A DNA stretch of 64,000 bases from an uncultured Anaerolineae bacterium (lineage in GTDB: Bacteria; Chloroflexota; Anaerolineae; Promineifilales; Promineifilaceae), in assembly GCA_905479495.1 (NCBI GenBank), contig CAJQMR010000013.1, positions 248,001 through 312,000 on the forward strand, in the 5' to 3' direction. Shown piece after piece: positions 35,426-43,589 of the stretch. The translations under genes were made by a program, and so were the position numbers. Position 1 is the first letter of the stretch. Each line of letters begins with the position of its first letter. Under the pieces are notes generated by a model. That model was not told where the DNA came from and ran no database searches. It was given only the letters and a program-made list of their open reading frames with translations.

Positions 35426-36772
35426 AACAACCATTCGCCTCAAACCCATCTCCACAAAATGCAGCGTGCCATCTTGCTGGGCTTTTTGGCTGTGGCCCTG
35501 TCGCTGGTTTTCTGGAGCGTGGTACGCCGCGACGCCATCTTGGCCCGGGATGACAACCCCCGACTGGTAGAGTCTGAACTGCGCATTCAACGCGGCCGTA
35601 TTTTAGATCGCAACGGCACAGTGTTGGCCCACACCGTGGGTGAGCCAAACGCGCTGACACGCACCTACCCTTTTGAAACAATCGGGCCAGCGGTCGGTTA
35701 CTATAGCTTCCGGCATGGTACGGCAGGTGTCGAGGCTGGGTTTGACGCGGTTTTACGCGGGGAGCGTGCGGAATTTACGGCCGTTTTCAACCAACAAATT
35801 CTCCACACCCCACAAATTGGCCGTGACGTACAGCTCACTCTCGACGCTGAGCTGCAAGCCACAGCAGAGGCTCTATTTGGACAGACACAAGGGGCCTTGG
35901 TCCTGCTGGAAATCGAAACGGGTAATGTACTGGCAATGGTAAGCCATCCTGGCTACAACCCCAACCGGTTAGATGAAAATTTTGATGCCCTGGTAGCGGA
36001 TGAAACCGCTCCGCTGCTCAATCGCGCCGTGCAGGGCCAATACCAGCCGGGCCTGGTGCTGCAGCCATTTATTTTAGCCGCCGCCCTGGATCAGGACCGA
36101 ATTCAGCTGGATGGGGCGGTGCTAAACGCCAATCGTCCTGTGCCCGTCAATGGCGAAATCAAACGATGCCAAACCACCCCACCGGACGATGCCACCTGGG
36201 CCGACGTGCTGCGCCACCGCTGCCCTGGCCCCATGCAAGATTTAGCCGACCGGTTGGGTCTGGGCGGGCTGGATGATATTTTTATGCGCTTTGGCTTTAC
36301 GGTGCAGCCAGAGCTGCCACTGAACACAGAAACGGTCGAGCTGGAACCCTTGGCCGATCCGCTGCAAGCGGGCATTGGCCAGGACAATCTAACGGTGTCG
36401 CCTTTGCAAGTTGCCCTGGCCCTGGCGGCACTAGGCCATGACGGCCGTTTACCCACACCTCGCTTGGTAACGGCCGTTCAGGATGAAGACGGCATTCTGC
36501 AACCCCAACCACTCACGACCACCCACGATGCCATCACCAGCCGCGCGGCACGAGCTATTCGCCAATTGCTCAATGCGGACGGCACCCTCAGCTTTGCCGT
36601 CTCCGCCCTGTCCGGGCCAGACAGCCGCAATGGCTGGTATCTCGCCCTCACCCCTGCAGAGGCACCACAGTACGCCATCGTTGTTGTGGTGGAAAACAGT
36701 GAAGATTTAGCGGTGGTGAGTGAGATAGGGATTGGATTGGAAACGGCCGTAATCGACAGCAAAGCGCCTTGA
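35423..36772 (+). CDS. Class-B PBP homologue lacking catalytic motifs (pseudo-PBP)
   Basis: A 449-residue bitopic protein: membrane helix at about 13-31, then RGRILDRNGTVLAHT (class-B PBP pedestal), GVEAGFDAVLRG, DVQLTLDAELQATAE and VLLEIETGNVLAMVSHPGYNPN, all typical of PBP2/PBP3 proteins. At the transpeptidase active site the usual PGSTFK is PGLVLQ: Leu211 replaces the acyl-ester Ser and Gln214 the Lys. The KTGT motif is also missing; the corresponding region reads NGWYLALTP. It should therefore not bind penicillin or cross-link, yet the frame is intact and the fold-defining blocks remain. Following a SEDS gene, it probably acts as an activator or scaffold for the glycosyltransferase. I took ATG 35423; upstream codons are repeat sequence. 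Confidence 0.88.
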   Translation: MNNHSPQTHLHKMQRAILLGFLAVALSLVFWSVVRRDAILARDDNPRLVESELRIQRGRILDRNGTVLAHTVGEPNALTRTYPFETIGPAVGYYSFRHGTAGVEAGFDAVLRGERAEFTAVFNQQILHTPQIGRDVQLTLDAELQATAEALFGQTQGALVLLEIETGNVLAMVSHPGYNPNRLDENFDALVADETAPLLNRAVQGQYQPGLVLQPFILAAALDQDRIQLDGAVLNANRPVPVNGEIKRCQTTPPDDATWADVLRHRCPGPMQDLADRLGLGGLDDIFMRFGFTVQPELPLNTETVELEPLADPLQAGIGQDNLTVSPLQVALALAALGHDGRLPTPRLVTAVQDEDGILQPQPLTTTHDAITSRAARAIRQLLNADGTLSFAVSALSGPDSRNGWYLALTPAEAPQYAIVVVVENSEDLAVVSEIGIGLETAVIDSKAP

Positions 36773-36793
36773 ACATTCATTGGGGATTAGAAT

Positions 36794-37162
36794 TTGGATT
36801 TAAATAGACCAGCCATTGCCCTTTGTTTTGAGGGAACCCAGCTCGAATTTCAAAAGCGTATTGACGAGGCGCGGCAACGGTACGCGGCAGCCTGGGATTG
36901 TGCCGCAGATGATTATGAGAAGTGTGTGGCGGCACATTACGTGGGGCACCTCGCTCAAACGCCAGCTGAGGCGCTTTTTTGGCACCAGACTGCTCTGAAA
37001 CATGCCAACCGCGCCAATCCTCTACTGGACGAAAGCTTTTTGCCTTCGCTCTACGTCAATTTGGGCCACGCTTACGAACAAACGGGGGATGCAACCCAGG
37101 CAAAACATTTTTATGATCTGGCGGCAGCGTTGGGCTTGGTTCATGAGGAAGAGGAATTGTGA
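36794..37162 (+). CDS. Small TPR-like protein
   Basis: A 122-residue all-helical, soluble protein with two or three degenerate TPR units; the clearest is SLYVNLGHAYEQTGDATQAK near residue 90, preceded by EALFWHQTALKHA. It starts with TTG at 36794, 7 nt after a GGGGA ribosome-site-like run, 21 bp after the PBP homologue. A protein-interaction role is inferred; no partner is evident. Its stop codon lies inside a 50-bp palindrome. Confidence 0.7.
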   Translation: MDLNRPAIALCFEGTQLEFQKRIDEARQRYAAAWDCAADDYEKCVAAHYVGHLAQTPAEALFWHQTALKHANRANPLLDESFLPSLYVNLGHAYEQTGDATQAKHFYDLAAALGLVHEEEEL

Positions 37163-37198
37163 GGGGGATACGGCCGTATCCCCCTCACAATTCCTCTT
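37149..37198. terminator. 50-bp perfect palindrome between convergent genes
   Basis: Bases 37149-37198 form an uninterrupted palindrome, centre CGGCCG at 37171-37176 within ACGGCCGT, flanked by GAGGGGGAT / ATCCCCCTC and GGAATTGT / ACAATTCC. It contains the stop codons of both the TPR gene and the permease, so it is the shared bidirectional terminator. Confidence 0.8.
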
Positions 37199-38297
37199 AG
37201 CCAAACAGCTGATACACGTAGCCAGCCACAACTGCCCCAACCAGGGCAAAAGCCACGTACAGCACAAACACCCGTCTTGAAGCCAACTGCCACACAGCCG
37301 CCATCGCAGGCAGCGTCGTCGTGGGGCCAGCCACCAGAAAAGCCAGCCCGGCTGCCGGATTCATCCCTTGGGCCAGCAAGCCACTCACCATCGGCAGTGC
37401 GGCCAGATTGCTGGTGTACACTGGCACGCCAATAAGCGCCGCAAACACAATCGCCAGCGGATTTTGCTGCCCCAGCAAGTTGGTAATCCATGATTCAGGC
37501 ACATAACGAATGATGAGCGCTTCCATCACAAATGCCAGCAGCATAAAGCGCAAAACCAGCGATGTGGCCGCCCACGTTTCCTGAATCAGCCGGGTCTTAA
37601 AAGGCTGCGGGACAGCACAGTTTGTGCCACAAGTAGCTGCCTCACCTTCAGCTGGTGCTGAGCAAACGTCAGCCGAACAGCTGGCTTCTTTTACCACCTC
37701 AGACGTTGGCGAACCAAGGCTGATGCCGCTGGCCGTCGCCAAAACATTTTGTGACGGTGCAAGTTGACGTGCCCAGGCAATGAATTTGCGCCAACCTACC
37801 ACAAAACGGTCCGTCAACGAAACCACTGAAACGGATTGAGCCGATGCTTTATCGCGTAAAATCTTGTCGCCTAGCCAGTTTCGGGTGACGGCAAAATGGG
37901 TGATATAGCCAGCCGCCAGACTCAGGGCCAGCGTGGCGGCCAACCGCCAAACAGCCATGTTCCAACCAATCGTACCTACACTTAAAAAGAATGTTTCCGG
38001 GTCCATCGATGGTGAAGCAATCCAGAAAGACATTACGGGGGCCAACGGCACGCCACCAATGAGTAGAGCAGCCACAACAGGTATAACTGTGCAAGAGCAA
38101 AACGGACTAAAAGCGCCAACGGCCGTTGCCAGCACAATCGCTAGCAAGGGTCGGGCCGTTAATGCCCGCCGAATATATTTTGATGCCCCAGAAAGCTGCA
38201 CAGCCACCGCCACCGGAATGGTAATCAGTAAGTAGGGCCAAATCTGAACCAGATTTTCGACCACAAAGTTAAAAAGAAACTGCAATTCAGTAAACAT
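37197..38297 (-). CDS. COG0701-type permease (ArsP / SO_0444-like efflux)
   Basis: A 366-residue membrane protein with about eight to ten helices. The family hallmark is GAFSPFCSCTVIPVVAAL (about residues 61-78), with a second conserved block GVPVYTSNLAALPMVSGL. Relatives export organoarsenicals or metals. A central cytoplasmic loop is Cys-rich (about 210-230: SCSADVC, then TCGTNC), suggesting metal or metalloid capture. The upstream gene is an ArsR repressor and both promoters carry the same palindrome, so expression is probably induced by a metal(loid). Exact substrate unknown: arsenic species, copper or zinc are all possible. Confidence 0.85.
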   Translation of the reverse strand: MFTELQFLFNFVVENLVQIWPYLLITIPVAVAVQLSGASKYIRRALTARPLLAIVLATAVGAFSPFCSCTVIPVVAALLIGGVPLAPVMSFWIASPSMDPETFFLSVGTIGWNMAVWRLAATLALSLAAGYITHFAVTRNWLGDKILRDKASAQSVSVVSLTDRFVVGWRKFIAWARQLAPSQNVLATASGISLGSPTSEVVKEASCSADVCSAPAEGEAATCGTNCAVPQPFKTRLIQETWAATSLVLRFMLLAFVMEALIIRYVPESWITNLLGQQNPLAIVFAALIGVPVYTSNLAALPMVSGLLAQGMNPAAGLAFLVAGPTTTLPAMAAVWQLASRRVFVLYVAFALVGAVVAGYVYQLFG

Positions 38298-38310
38298 GAT
38301 CTTGTCCCTT

Positions 38311-38326
38311 ATCGTAATTTTACGAT
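38311..38326 (-). promoter_or_regulatory. ArsR-type operator at the permease promoter
   Basis: ATCGTAATTTTACGAT, arms ATCGTAA / TTACGAT, 14 bp upstream of the permease start. It matches 15 of 16 bases with the site at 38788-38803 in front of the ArsR gene. Confidence 0.75.
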
Positions 38327-38356
38327 TATATTAACCAAAAAAATTGTGTACCACAT

Positions 38357-38420
38357 AGGTGCGACGCACTTGCCCAGTGCGCCACGCCGCAAAATTCGCT
38401 AACAAACGTGCGTCGCACCT
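38357..38420. repeat. Inverted repeat between ArsR and permease genes
   Basis: 13-bp arms AGGTGCGACGCAC (38357-38369) and complement (38408-38420) with a 38-nt loop. REP-like; may end the ArsR transcript before the permease promoter. Confidence 0.55.
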
Positions 38421-38432
38421 CCACTATAAAAT

Positions 38433-38765
38433 TTAGAAAATATCGCCAACCTTATTTTTAAACCAGCCAATATTTTCTTCATGCAGGCAGTAGCTTGTAG
38501 CCGGGCCTTGCAAGGTGCCTTCAATCCAACCCGCCTCGCGCAACACTTTAAGATGTTGGGAAACGGTTGCCTGGGCAATCGGCAAATAATCCACAATGTC
38601 GCCAGTGATGCAGGTTGGGTGCGTCACCAGGAACTTCATAATTTCAAAGCGGGTCGGATTGCCAATTGCTTTGAACATTTTGACCAATCTATCTTGCTCC
38701 ACACCGGAAATATCCAATGTACAGCAAGGTTCTAACAGCATTCTGTTTTCTTCACTCATATTCAT
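38433..38765 (-). CDS. ArsR-family metalloregulator
   Basis: A 110-residue winged-helix repressor. The helix-turn-helix reads LPIAQATVSQHLKVLREAG, preceded by MFKAIGNPTRFEIMKFL. Cysteines in LEPCCTL (about 14-15), THPTCITGD and TSYCLHE are candidate inducer ligands. Family members release DNA on binding As, Sb, Cd, Zn or similar. It is encoded upstream of the COG0701 permease on the same strand, and near-identical palindromes lie before both genes, so it probably represses itself and the permease. Confidence 0.9.
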   Translation of the reverse strand: MNMSEENRMLLEPCCTLDISGVEQDRLVKMFKAIGNPTRFEIMKFLVTHPTCITGDIVDYLPIAQATVSQHLKVLREAGWIEGTLQGPATSYCLHEENIGWFKNKVGDIF

Positions 38766-38787
38766 TTCTCAATTTTGCTTGCCTTTA

Positions 38788-38803
38788 ATCGTATTTTTAC
38801 GAT
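38788..38803 (-). promoter_or_regulatory. ArsR-type operator at the arsR promoter
   Basis: ATCGTATTTTTACGAT, 22 bp upstream of the ArsR start; second copy of the palindrome seen at 38311-38326, implying autoregulation. Confidence 0.75.
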
Positions 38804-38921
38804 GGATATACTTTAACGGAAATGATACGCCTTGTCAAGCCGGTAATTTATTTCTTTCTGTCAGCAAATACGTTGCACTTCTGCAGCCAACGCAGGAAAA
38901 TGTCGCTTAAGGAGAAAACAT

Positions 38922-39788
38922 GTGGCAAAAACCATTATGAAATTCGCTAAATATCACGGATTGGGCAACGTTTACCTTGTAATTGAACCAGCGGCGGTGG
39001 CCCAGCCACTCAAGCAGTCGGCAATTCAACGCATTTGCCATCAGCACTTTGGCGTGGGGTCAGACGGCATTCTGTTGGGACCCTTGCCCAGCGAAACATG
39101 TGACTTTGGCCTGCGCATTTATAATCCTGATGGCAGCGAGGCAGAAAAAAGTGGCAATGGCTTGCGCATTTTTGCCCGCTACTTGCTAGACACAGGCCGC
39201 GTAACACACGCGCCGTTCACTGTAGAAACTCAAGGCGGTCCGGTTACCAGTACAATTGCGGCAGATAGGCAAACTATTCAGGTTGCTATGGGGCAGGTAC
39301 GCTTTAACAGTGCCGAAATCCCCGTCACCGGCCCAGAGCGCGAGGTGCTGGATGAGAAAATGGTAGTCGCAAAGCGCACTTTTTGCTTTAGTGCGGCTAC
39401 TCTGGGCAATCCTCACTGTGTGGTGTTGCTAGACACACCCCCTACGCCTGAATTAGCCCAAACTTATGGCCCGCTTATCGAGCAATCGCCGCTTTTCCCA
39501 CACCGCAGCAATGTGCAATTTTTGTTTATTCAAGACCAACAAAACATTCAGATTGAGATTTGGGAACGAGCGGCAGGGTATACCCTGGCTTCTGGCAGCA
39601 GCAGCGTGGCGGCAACGGCCGTTGCCCATCGGTTAGGTCTGTGCGAAAACAGCGTCACGGTGCACATGCCCGGCGGCAGTCTGGCGGTCTCGCTGGACGA
39701 CCAATTCTACGCAACCCTCATTGGCCCCGTTACCAAAATTTGTGAGGGCACCATTACCCCAGAAATGTTTGGAGCAGACAAACCATAA
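38922..39788 (+). CDS. Diaminopimelate epimerase homologue with Cys-to-Ser at both bases
   Basis: A 288-residue DapF-fold protein. It starts with GTG at 38922 behind AAGGAG (7-nt spacing). Family blocks are clear: KYHGLGN, GVGSDGILL, YNPDGSEAEKSGNGLRIFARY, TLGNPHCV, and GYTLASGSSSVAATAV. In DapF both acid/base residues are Cys in CGNG and CGTG; here they are Ser77 (SGNG) and Ser224 (SGSS). Also HGLGN is followed by VY rather than DF. So it is either a DapF variant with altered chemistry or an isomerase/dehydratase of the same fold acting on another substrate. No lysine-pathway neighbours. The reading frame is intact and conserved-looking, so not a pseudogene. Confidence 0.85.
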   Translation: MAKTIMKFAKYHGLGNVYLVIEPAAVAQPLKQSAIQRICHQHFGVGSDGILLGPLPSETCDFGLRIYNPDGSEAEKSGNGLRIFARYLLDTGRVTHAPFTVETQGGPVTSTIAADRQTIQVAMGQVRFNSAEIPVTGPEREVLDEKMVVAKRTFCFSAATLGNPHCVVLLDTPPTPELAQTYGPLIEQSPLFPHRSNVQFLFIQDQQNIQIEIWERAAGYTLASGSSSVAATAVAHRLGLCENSVTVHMPGGSLAVSLDDQFYATLIGPVTKICEGTITPEMFGADKP

Positions 39789-39825
39789 AAAAGGGTGATT
39801 ACTTGTCTGGCAATCACCCTTTTTT
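39787..39825. terminator. Bidirectional rho-independent terminator
   Basis: 14-bp arms AAAAAAGGGTGATT / AATCACCCTTTTTT (39787-39800, 39812-39825) with an 11-nt loop, giving a T-run on both strands, between the convergent DapF-like and CPBP genes. Confidence 0.88.
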
Positions 39826-39826
39826 C

Positions 39827-40651
39827 TTAGCCAATCGTCGTTAGTACGGCCGCTAACACCCCTAACAATCCCAACCCATTAAACAAATAATGAGCGATGA
39901 AAGCAGGCCAGTTATTCTTGGTGCGCTGCGAAACGTAGGTAATGGCCAGGCAAACCGGCAGCAATCCGATTAAATCCCACCATTTGAAGGCGTGAAAAGC
40001 AGTCCACAGCAGCCCATGCCACACCCAGGTGAAACGGCCGTATCGTTTTTCTTGGCGGGGCAGCAGGTAACCGCGCCACCACAATTCTTCGCCCACAATG
40101 TTGAAGCTCAACATGATGAAGTACAGCACCACCACGCCCCAGTTGCCCAAAATTTGGCCGCCGACCATCTCGTCGAAAGCAGCCGAACTTAGCGTCACGC
40201 GGGGGTCCAGCAGCGCAGGCAAATTTGTGGGCAGCGGCAGCCACCCTTGCCCAATTAACCAGAGGCTAATCTGATTGAACAGCCCATAACCCACCATTTG
40301 CAGGACAAACAGACCGAGACCTTGAAAAACAGCTCGCCCGGTCAACCGGGGGAAACGCATCCGCTGGCGAAAGGCACGCCATTCACCGGGAAACCCGTCC
40401 AGGCGGTAATAACTAACCACCGCAGCAGTGAGCAGCAAAGCCATTGGCACGGTGTGGACTACGACTATGCTCTCAAAAGGAGTCAGGCCAATCGTTTGCA
40501 GCCAGGGCAGCGCCCAATAAAAACTGAAGATCATCATCAAGGTGGGCAGGCCAAAGGCCAGAACGGTTTGCCAATTGGTTAACGGCCGTATCGCCCCCTG
40601 TCTTTTTTCTGCGCGATTGTCAACCTGTATTGTTTGAATTGAATGGTACAT
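39827..40651 (-). CDS. CPBP-family intramembrane metalloprotease
   Basis: A 274-residue membrane protein of the CAAX-protease/bacteriocin-processing (Abi) family. The metal-binding motifs are visible: EELWWRGYLLPR (EExxxR) and WTAFHAFKW (FxxxH-type), with the final NGLGL helix. About seven hydrophobic segments. Start chosen at 40651, 6 nt after AGGAGA. It is encoded 58 bp downstream of a TetR regulator and has the regulator's palindromic operator between the two genes. Substrate unknown; roles include protein maturation, self-immunity and stress response. Confidence 0.85.
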   Translation of the reverse strand: MYHSIQTIQVDNRAEKRQGAIRPLTNWQTVLAFGLPTLMMIFSFYWALPWLQTIGLTPFESIVVVHTVPMALLLTAAVVSYYRLDGFPGEWRAFRQRMRFPRLTGRAVFQGLGLFVLQMVGYGLFNQISLWLIGQGWLPLPTNLPALLDPRVTLSSAAFDEMVGGQILGNWGVVVLYFIMLSFNIVGEELWWRGYLLPRQEKRYGRFTWVWHGLLWTAFHAFKWWDLIGLLPVCLAITYVSQRTKNNWPAFIAHYLFNGLGLLGVLAAVLTTIG

Positions 40652-40671
40652 TTCCATCTCCTTTTTATTTA

Positions 40672-40691
40672 TACATACATGCCTGTATGTA
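40672..40691 (-). promoter_or_regulatory. TetR operator before the CPBP gene
   Basis: TACATACA-TGCC-TGTATGTA, 20 bp, between the TetR stop and the CPBP start. It shares its outer arms with the 41323-41342 site. Confidence 0.75.
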
Positions 40692-40709
40692 ATTTTGATA
40701 AAAAAAATA

Positions 40710-41318
40710 TCAGGCAACAATGCCTTCTAAAAATATCTGAGCAAACTGGGGCGCGCGCTCCCCTATTGAAAACGCCTGCCGGTTGGTGAGCCATAATGTG
40801 ATGAGCCCATTCTGGTAAGCAATGAATGATCGGGCCACATCAAACGGATTTAAATCTGAACGTAAATCACCATTATCAATGCCAGCCTGCATCATTTGGG
40901 CAATCGCTGCCACCGTCGTTACCGCCTGCTGTTGGCGCGCCGCATCAAATTCAGCCAATTCAGGATCAAAACCGGTTTTAAAGAGGCTGAGTTCCATGAT
41001 CTGTCGCATTTGGGTATTCGTCTCCAAAACGGTCAGTGAATTAATCAAAATAAGCTGGCAAATATCAACAAAACTGCTGCCGCTGTTCATGGCTTGCTGA
41101 ATGGTGTCGCTGCCCATCGCGGCTGCCTCTCCTAGCAACGCTTCATACAACCTGGCTTTGTTGTCAAAGTGATGGTAGATTGCCCCGCGCGTGACTTCTG
41201 CTGCTTGGGCGATGTCAGCCAGCGTGGCTGCGTGGTATCCCTTCTGGCTGAATACTTTTAAGGCAGCATCCAGAATGGATTGTCTTGTTTGGGCGGCTTC
41301 TTCAGCTGTGCGTCTCAT
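40710..41318 (-). CDS. TetR/AcrR-family repressor
   Basis: A 202-residue regulator. The N-terminal helix-turn-helix is typical (ILDAALKVFSQKGYHAATL, then VTRGAIYHHFDNKARLYE). The C-terminal ligand domain is of the AcrR/TtgR sort (about residues 80-200), suggesting a hydrophobic small-molecule inducer. Two related 20-bp palindromes flank the gene, one over its own promoter and one before the CPBP gene, so it likely represses both. Confidence 0.92.
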   Translation of the reverse strand: MRRTAEEAAQTRQSILDAALKVFSQKGYHAATLADIAQAAEVTRGAIYHHFDNKARLYEALLGEAAAMGSDTIQQAMNSGSSFVDICQLILINSLTVLETNTQMRQIMELSLFKTGFDPELAEFDAARQQQAVTTVAAIAQMMQAGIDNGDLRSDLNPFDVARSFIAYQNGLITLWLTNRQAFSIGERAPQFAQIFLEGIVA

Positions 41319-41322
41319 GATT

Positions 41323-41342
41323 TACATACTACCATGTATGTA
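41323..41342 (-). promoter_or_regulatory. TetR operator at its own promoter
   Basis: TACATACTACCATGTATGTA, starting 5 bp upstream of the TetR start codon; 16 of 20 bases equal to the 40672-40691 palindrome, with identical ends TACATAC and TGTATGTA. Confidence 0.75.
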
Positions 41343-41475
41343 TGTAAGTGTCAAGCCCCAATTTTTGGGCCGTTTGCCCCCACAGCCCACTCTGATCTAT
41401 CATTCTGGCATTGGAAGTATTAACTCGATCAAATTGAAACTGAAAGAGCAGCAACTCATGACAGGAGAAAATGCC

Positions 41476-42030
41476 ATGCCTATTAAACATTTGACAATGG
41501 ATGAGCTAGAAGCTGGCCTGGACCACATCCAGCAGTCACCGCAGGATGGTGGGGTATTGGAAATGATTGTGCGACGGCCGTCTACCGATGAGCGCGAACT
41601 GCTGCATGAAGGGGAACTGGATACGGCCGTTGGACTGGTCGGGGACAACTGGCAAACGCGCGGCAGCAAAGCCACCCCAGATGGTTCAGCCCATCCAGAG
41701 GCACAGCTCACTCTCATGAACAGCCGTACGGCCGCATTGGTAGCCCAAAGCCGAGATCGCTGGCCGCTGGCCGGAGACCAACTCTACGTTGATTTCGATC
41801 TTAGTGAGGCCAATTTACCACCTGGCACCCGCCTGGAAATTGGCGAAGCCGTGGTGGAAGTCACGGCACTCCCCCACACAGGCTGCAAAAAGTTCGTGGC
41901 CCGTTTTGGTATGGATGCGGTCAAGTTTGTCAACACACCGCAAGGCAAACAGCTTCACCTACGCGGTATCTACACGAAAGTTATCCAGCCCGGCACAATT
42001 CGCATCGGGGATCCCATCACCAAGGCGTAG
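41476..42030 (+). CDS. MOSC-domain protein
   Basis: A 184-residue stand-alone MOSC-domain protein. The domain spans nearly the full length; the conserved Cys lies in LPHTGCKKFVARFG and the fold ends with IRIGDPI. MOSC domains take part in molybdenum-cofactor sulfur handling and in reduction of N-hydroxylated compounds. Start ATG at 41476 is supported by AGGAG 8 nt upstream; the open frame extends far upstream through the antisense of the TetR gene, which I reject. No Moco genes nearby. Confidence 0.88.
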   Translation: MPIKHLTMDELEAGLDHIQQSPQDGGVLEMIVRRPSTDERELLHEGELDTAVGLVGDNWQTRGSKATPDGSAHPEAQLTLMNSRTAALVAQSRDRWPLAGDQLYVDFDLSEANLPPGTRLEIGEAVVEVTALPHTGCKKFVARFGMDAVKFVNTPQGKQLHLRGIYTKVIQPGTIRIGDPITKA

Positions 42031-42068
42031 TCGCTTTGCAAGGCATAGAGGCTCTGCGGGCAACGCCG

Positions 42069-43589
42069 CTACGCATGGACTTCCTGGATGCTACGAATGC
42101 CAGCCTGATCGAGAATAAGCCGTAAGTGGCGGTTTTCTTTATTGACGCCTGGCTGCACCGTTTTGTAGCGAGAAACCAGATTCACGTGATAAACCTTGTG
42201 GCACATCAAGGAAGTTAGCTCGCCATCCCGAATGACAAATCGCTCCTGAATGGGTTCCGCCATTTTGTTTAGAAAATGGCGAATATCGAAGCGCAAAATA
42301 TCATTAACGCCTGTAATTTCGGGAAAGCCAGGCAGCACCTTCTCTGCATTTTTTATTTGCAGTTCAATTTCTTTGGTGTAGCAAATAATGTACTCCCCCC
42401 GCCCCTCATTAGAAATTTCGGTAATGTGGTCCCGATTGCGCGCCCGCAGCACCGATAACGGCACGTCATCTTCACTGATGAAACGCACCTTTTCCCGCAA
42501 AGTTCCCAGGCGATGCTGCCCTTCCGTGGTACGAATGATGATGCGCCGATCAAACAAATAAGCCTCCAGCCTTTTGGCAAACACAATGCGGCTGATCTCT
42601 TTAATGCGATCTTTAAACATGTAGCCAATCACCAGTGCGATAAAGAAGGGCAGCGTAAAATTGCCATAGATATTCTGAAAATAGAAAGCAACGGCCGTTG
42701 CAAAAATCATCGCCAACCCCGCCGCCAGCGACAAAATGAGCTGCTCCAAATATTGGCCATCCGGTTTAACATCCGTGTTCAAGAAAAGCACGCTGGAAGC
42801 ATACTTTTTCAAAATGGAGGCGCGATAAAGATAGGTTTCATTGTCGCTGCCCTCAACCAAAATCGATTCGTAACCGCGCGTTTTGCGGTATTTTGTTTCG
42901 CGGGCGGTTAGTTCGCTCAACGCGTGTTTGTAATCTTCCCGATTGGTTTTCTTCAAATACTCATCCACAATCTGGAACATCTCCACAGCACTTTCTTCTA
43001 TTAAAATACTAAGCGATTCATCTGTAAATATGAAAGCGGTGAACACAGCTGGTGGCACATTTGGCAGGTTAAAGTCGGCCAGCAAAGCACGATATCGTTC
43101 CGTGACGCGCGCTGCTTCTGTAATAAATTCATCCACCAGGTTGTGAACCAGATAATGGGTTTTGCCATGTGGGGTGGCCTGCACCTCCGCCACGCGCCGC
43201 TGAATCAAAATAAAATGTTCACGCAGAGCGCTCTTGAGCATGGCGCTGAGCAGCTTCATTTGAGTCACCAGCTGTGCATGCGCGTCTGCATCACTGAGCC
43301 ATTCAGTATTTCTTACCATCTTCTCAATGATGCACAGTGGCGAGCGCTCACCCTCAGTGAACTCTCGCAGGTTTAGACTGGGAGTTTTCAGGCGAATATG
43401 GCTCTGAACGTCCTGATAAAACGTTTGCTTGGGGTAAGTTTGTGGCGTAACGCCCAGGCTTTGCGGCACAAAAAAATAAGTAGCAATTTGATAACGGGTT
43501 TTTTGATCGGCGTGCAATTCATAATCCAGCTTGATTTCGATCTGGTATTGATCATGATGCTTCACCGATTGCTGGATTGTTTCGAGCAT
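42069..43589 (-). CDS. Unknown protein with two central membrane helices
   Basis: A 506-residue protein I do not recognise. A predicted cytoplasmic N-terminal half (about 1-280, mixed helices and charged; contains RYRALLADFNLP and LTARETKYRKTRGYES) precedes a hairpin of two hydrophobic helices (about 282-330: LAAGLAMIFATAVAFYF and LPFFIALVIGYMF), then a basic, beta-rich C-terminal half (RIIIRTTEGQHRLG, EYIICYTKEIELQI). No signal peptide, no nucleotide-binding or catalytic motif stands out. It stands alone, convergent with the MOSC gene. Length, codon use and the single ACGGCCGT make it a normal resident gene. Confidence 0.7.
   Translation of the reverse strand: MLETIQQSVKHHDQYQIEIKLDYELHADQKTRYQIATYFFVPQSLGVTPQTYPKQTFYQDVQSHIRLKTPSLNLREFTEGERSPLCIIEKMVRNTEWLSDADAHAQLVTQMKLLSAMLKSALREHFILIQRRVAEVQATPHGKTHYLVHNLVDEFITEAARVTERYRALLADFNLPNVPPAVFTAFIFTDESLSILIEESAVEMFQIVDEYLKKTNREDYKHALSELTARETKYRKTRGYESILVEGSDNETYLYRASILKKYASSVLFLNTDVKPDGQYLEQLILSLAAGLAMIFATAVAFYFQNIYGNFTLPFFIALVIGYMFKDRIKEISRIVFAKRLEAYLFDRRIIIRTTEGQHRLGTLREKVRFISEDDVPLSVLRARNRDHITEISNEGRGEYIICYTKEIELQIKNAEKVLPGFPEITGVNDILRFDIRHFLNKMAEPIQERFVIRDGELTSLMCHKVYHVNLVSRYKTVQPGVNKENRHLRLILDQAGIRSIQEVHA

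Noticed and set aside
35423..36772. Treating the PBP homologue as a pseudogene
   Set aside because: Frame and fold blocks are intact with no stop or frameshift; only catalytic motifs are changed.
41191..41475. Upstream extension of the MOSC ORF
   Set aside because: It lies antisense to the TetR gene and across its operator; a ribosome site supports ATG 41476.
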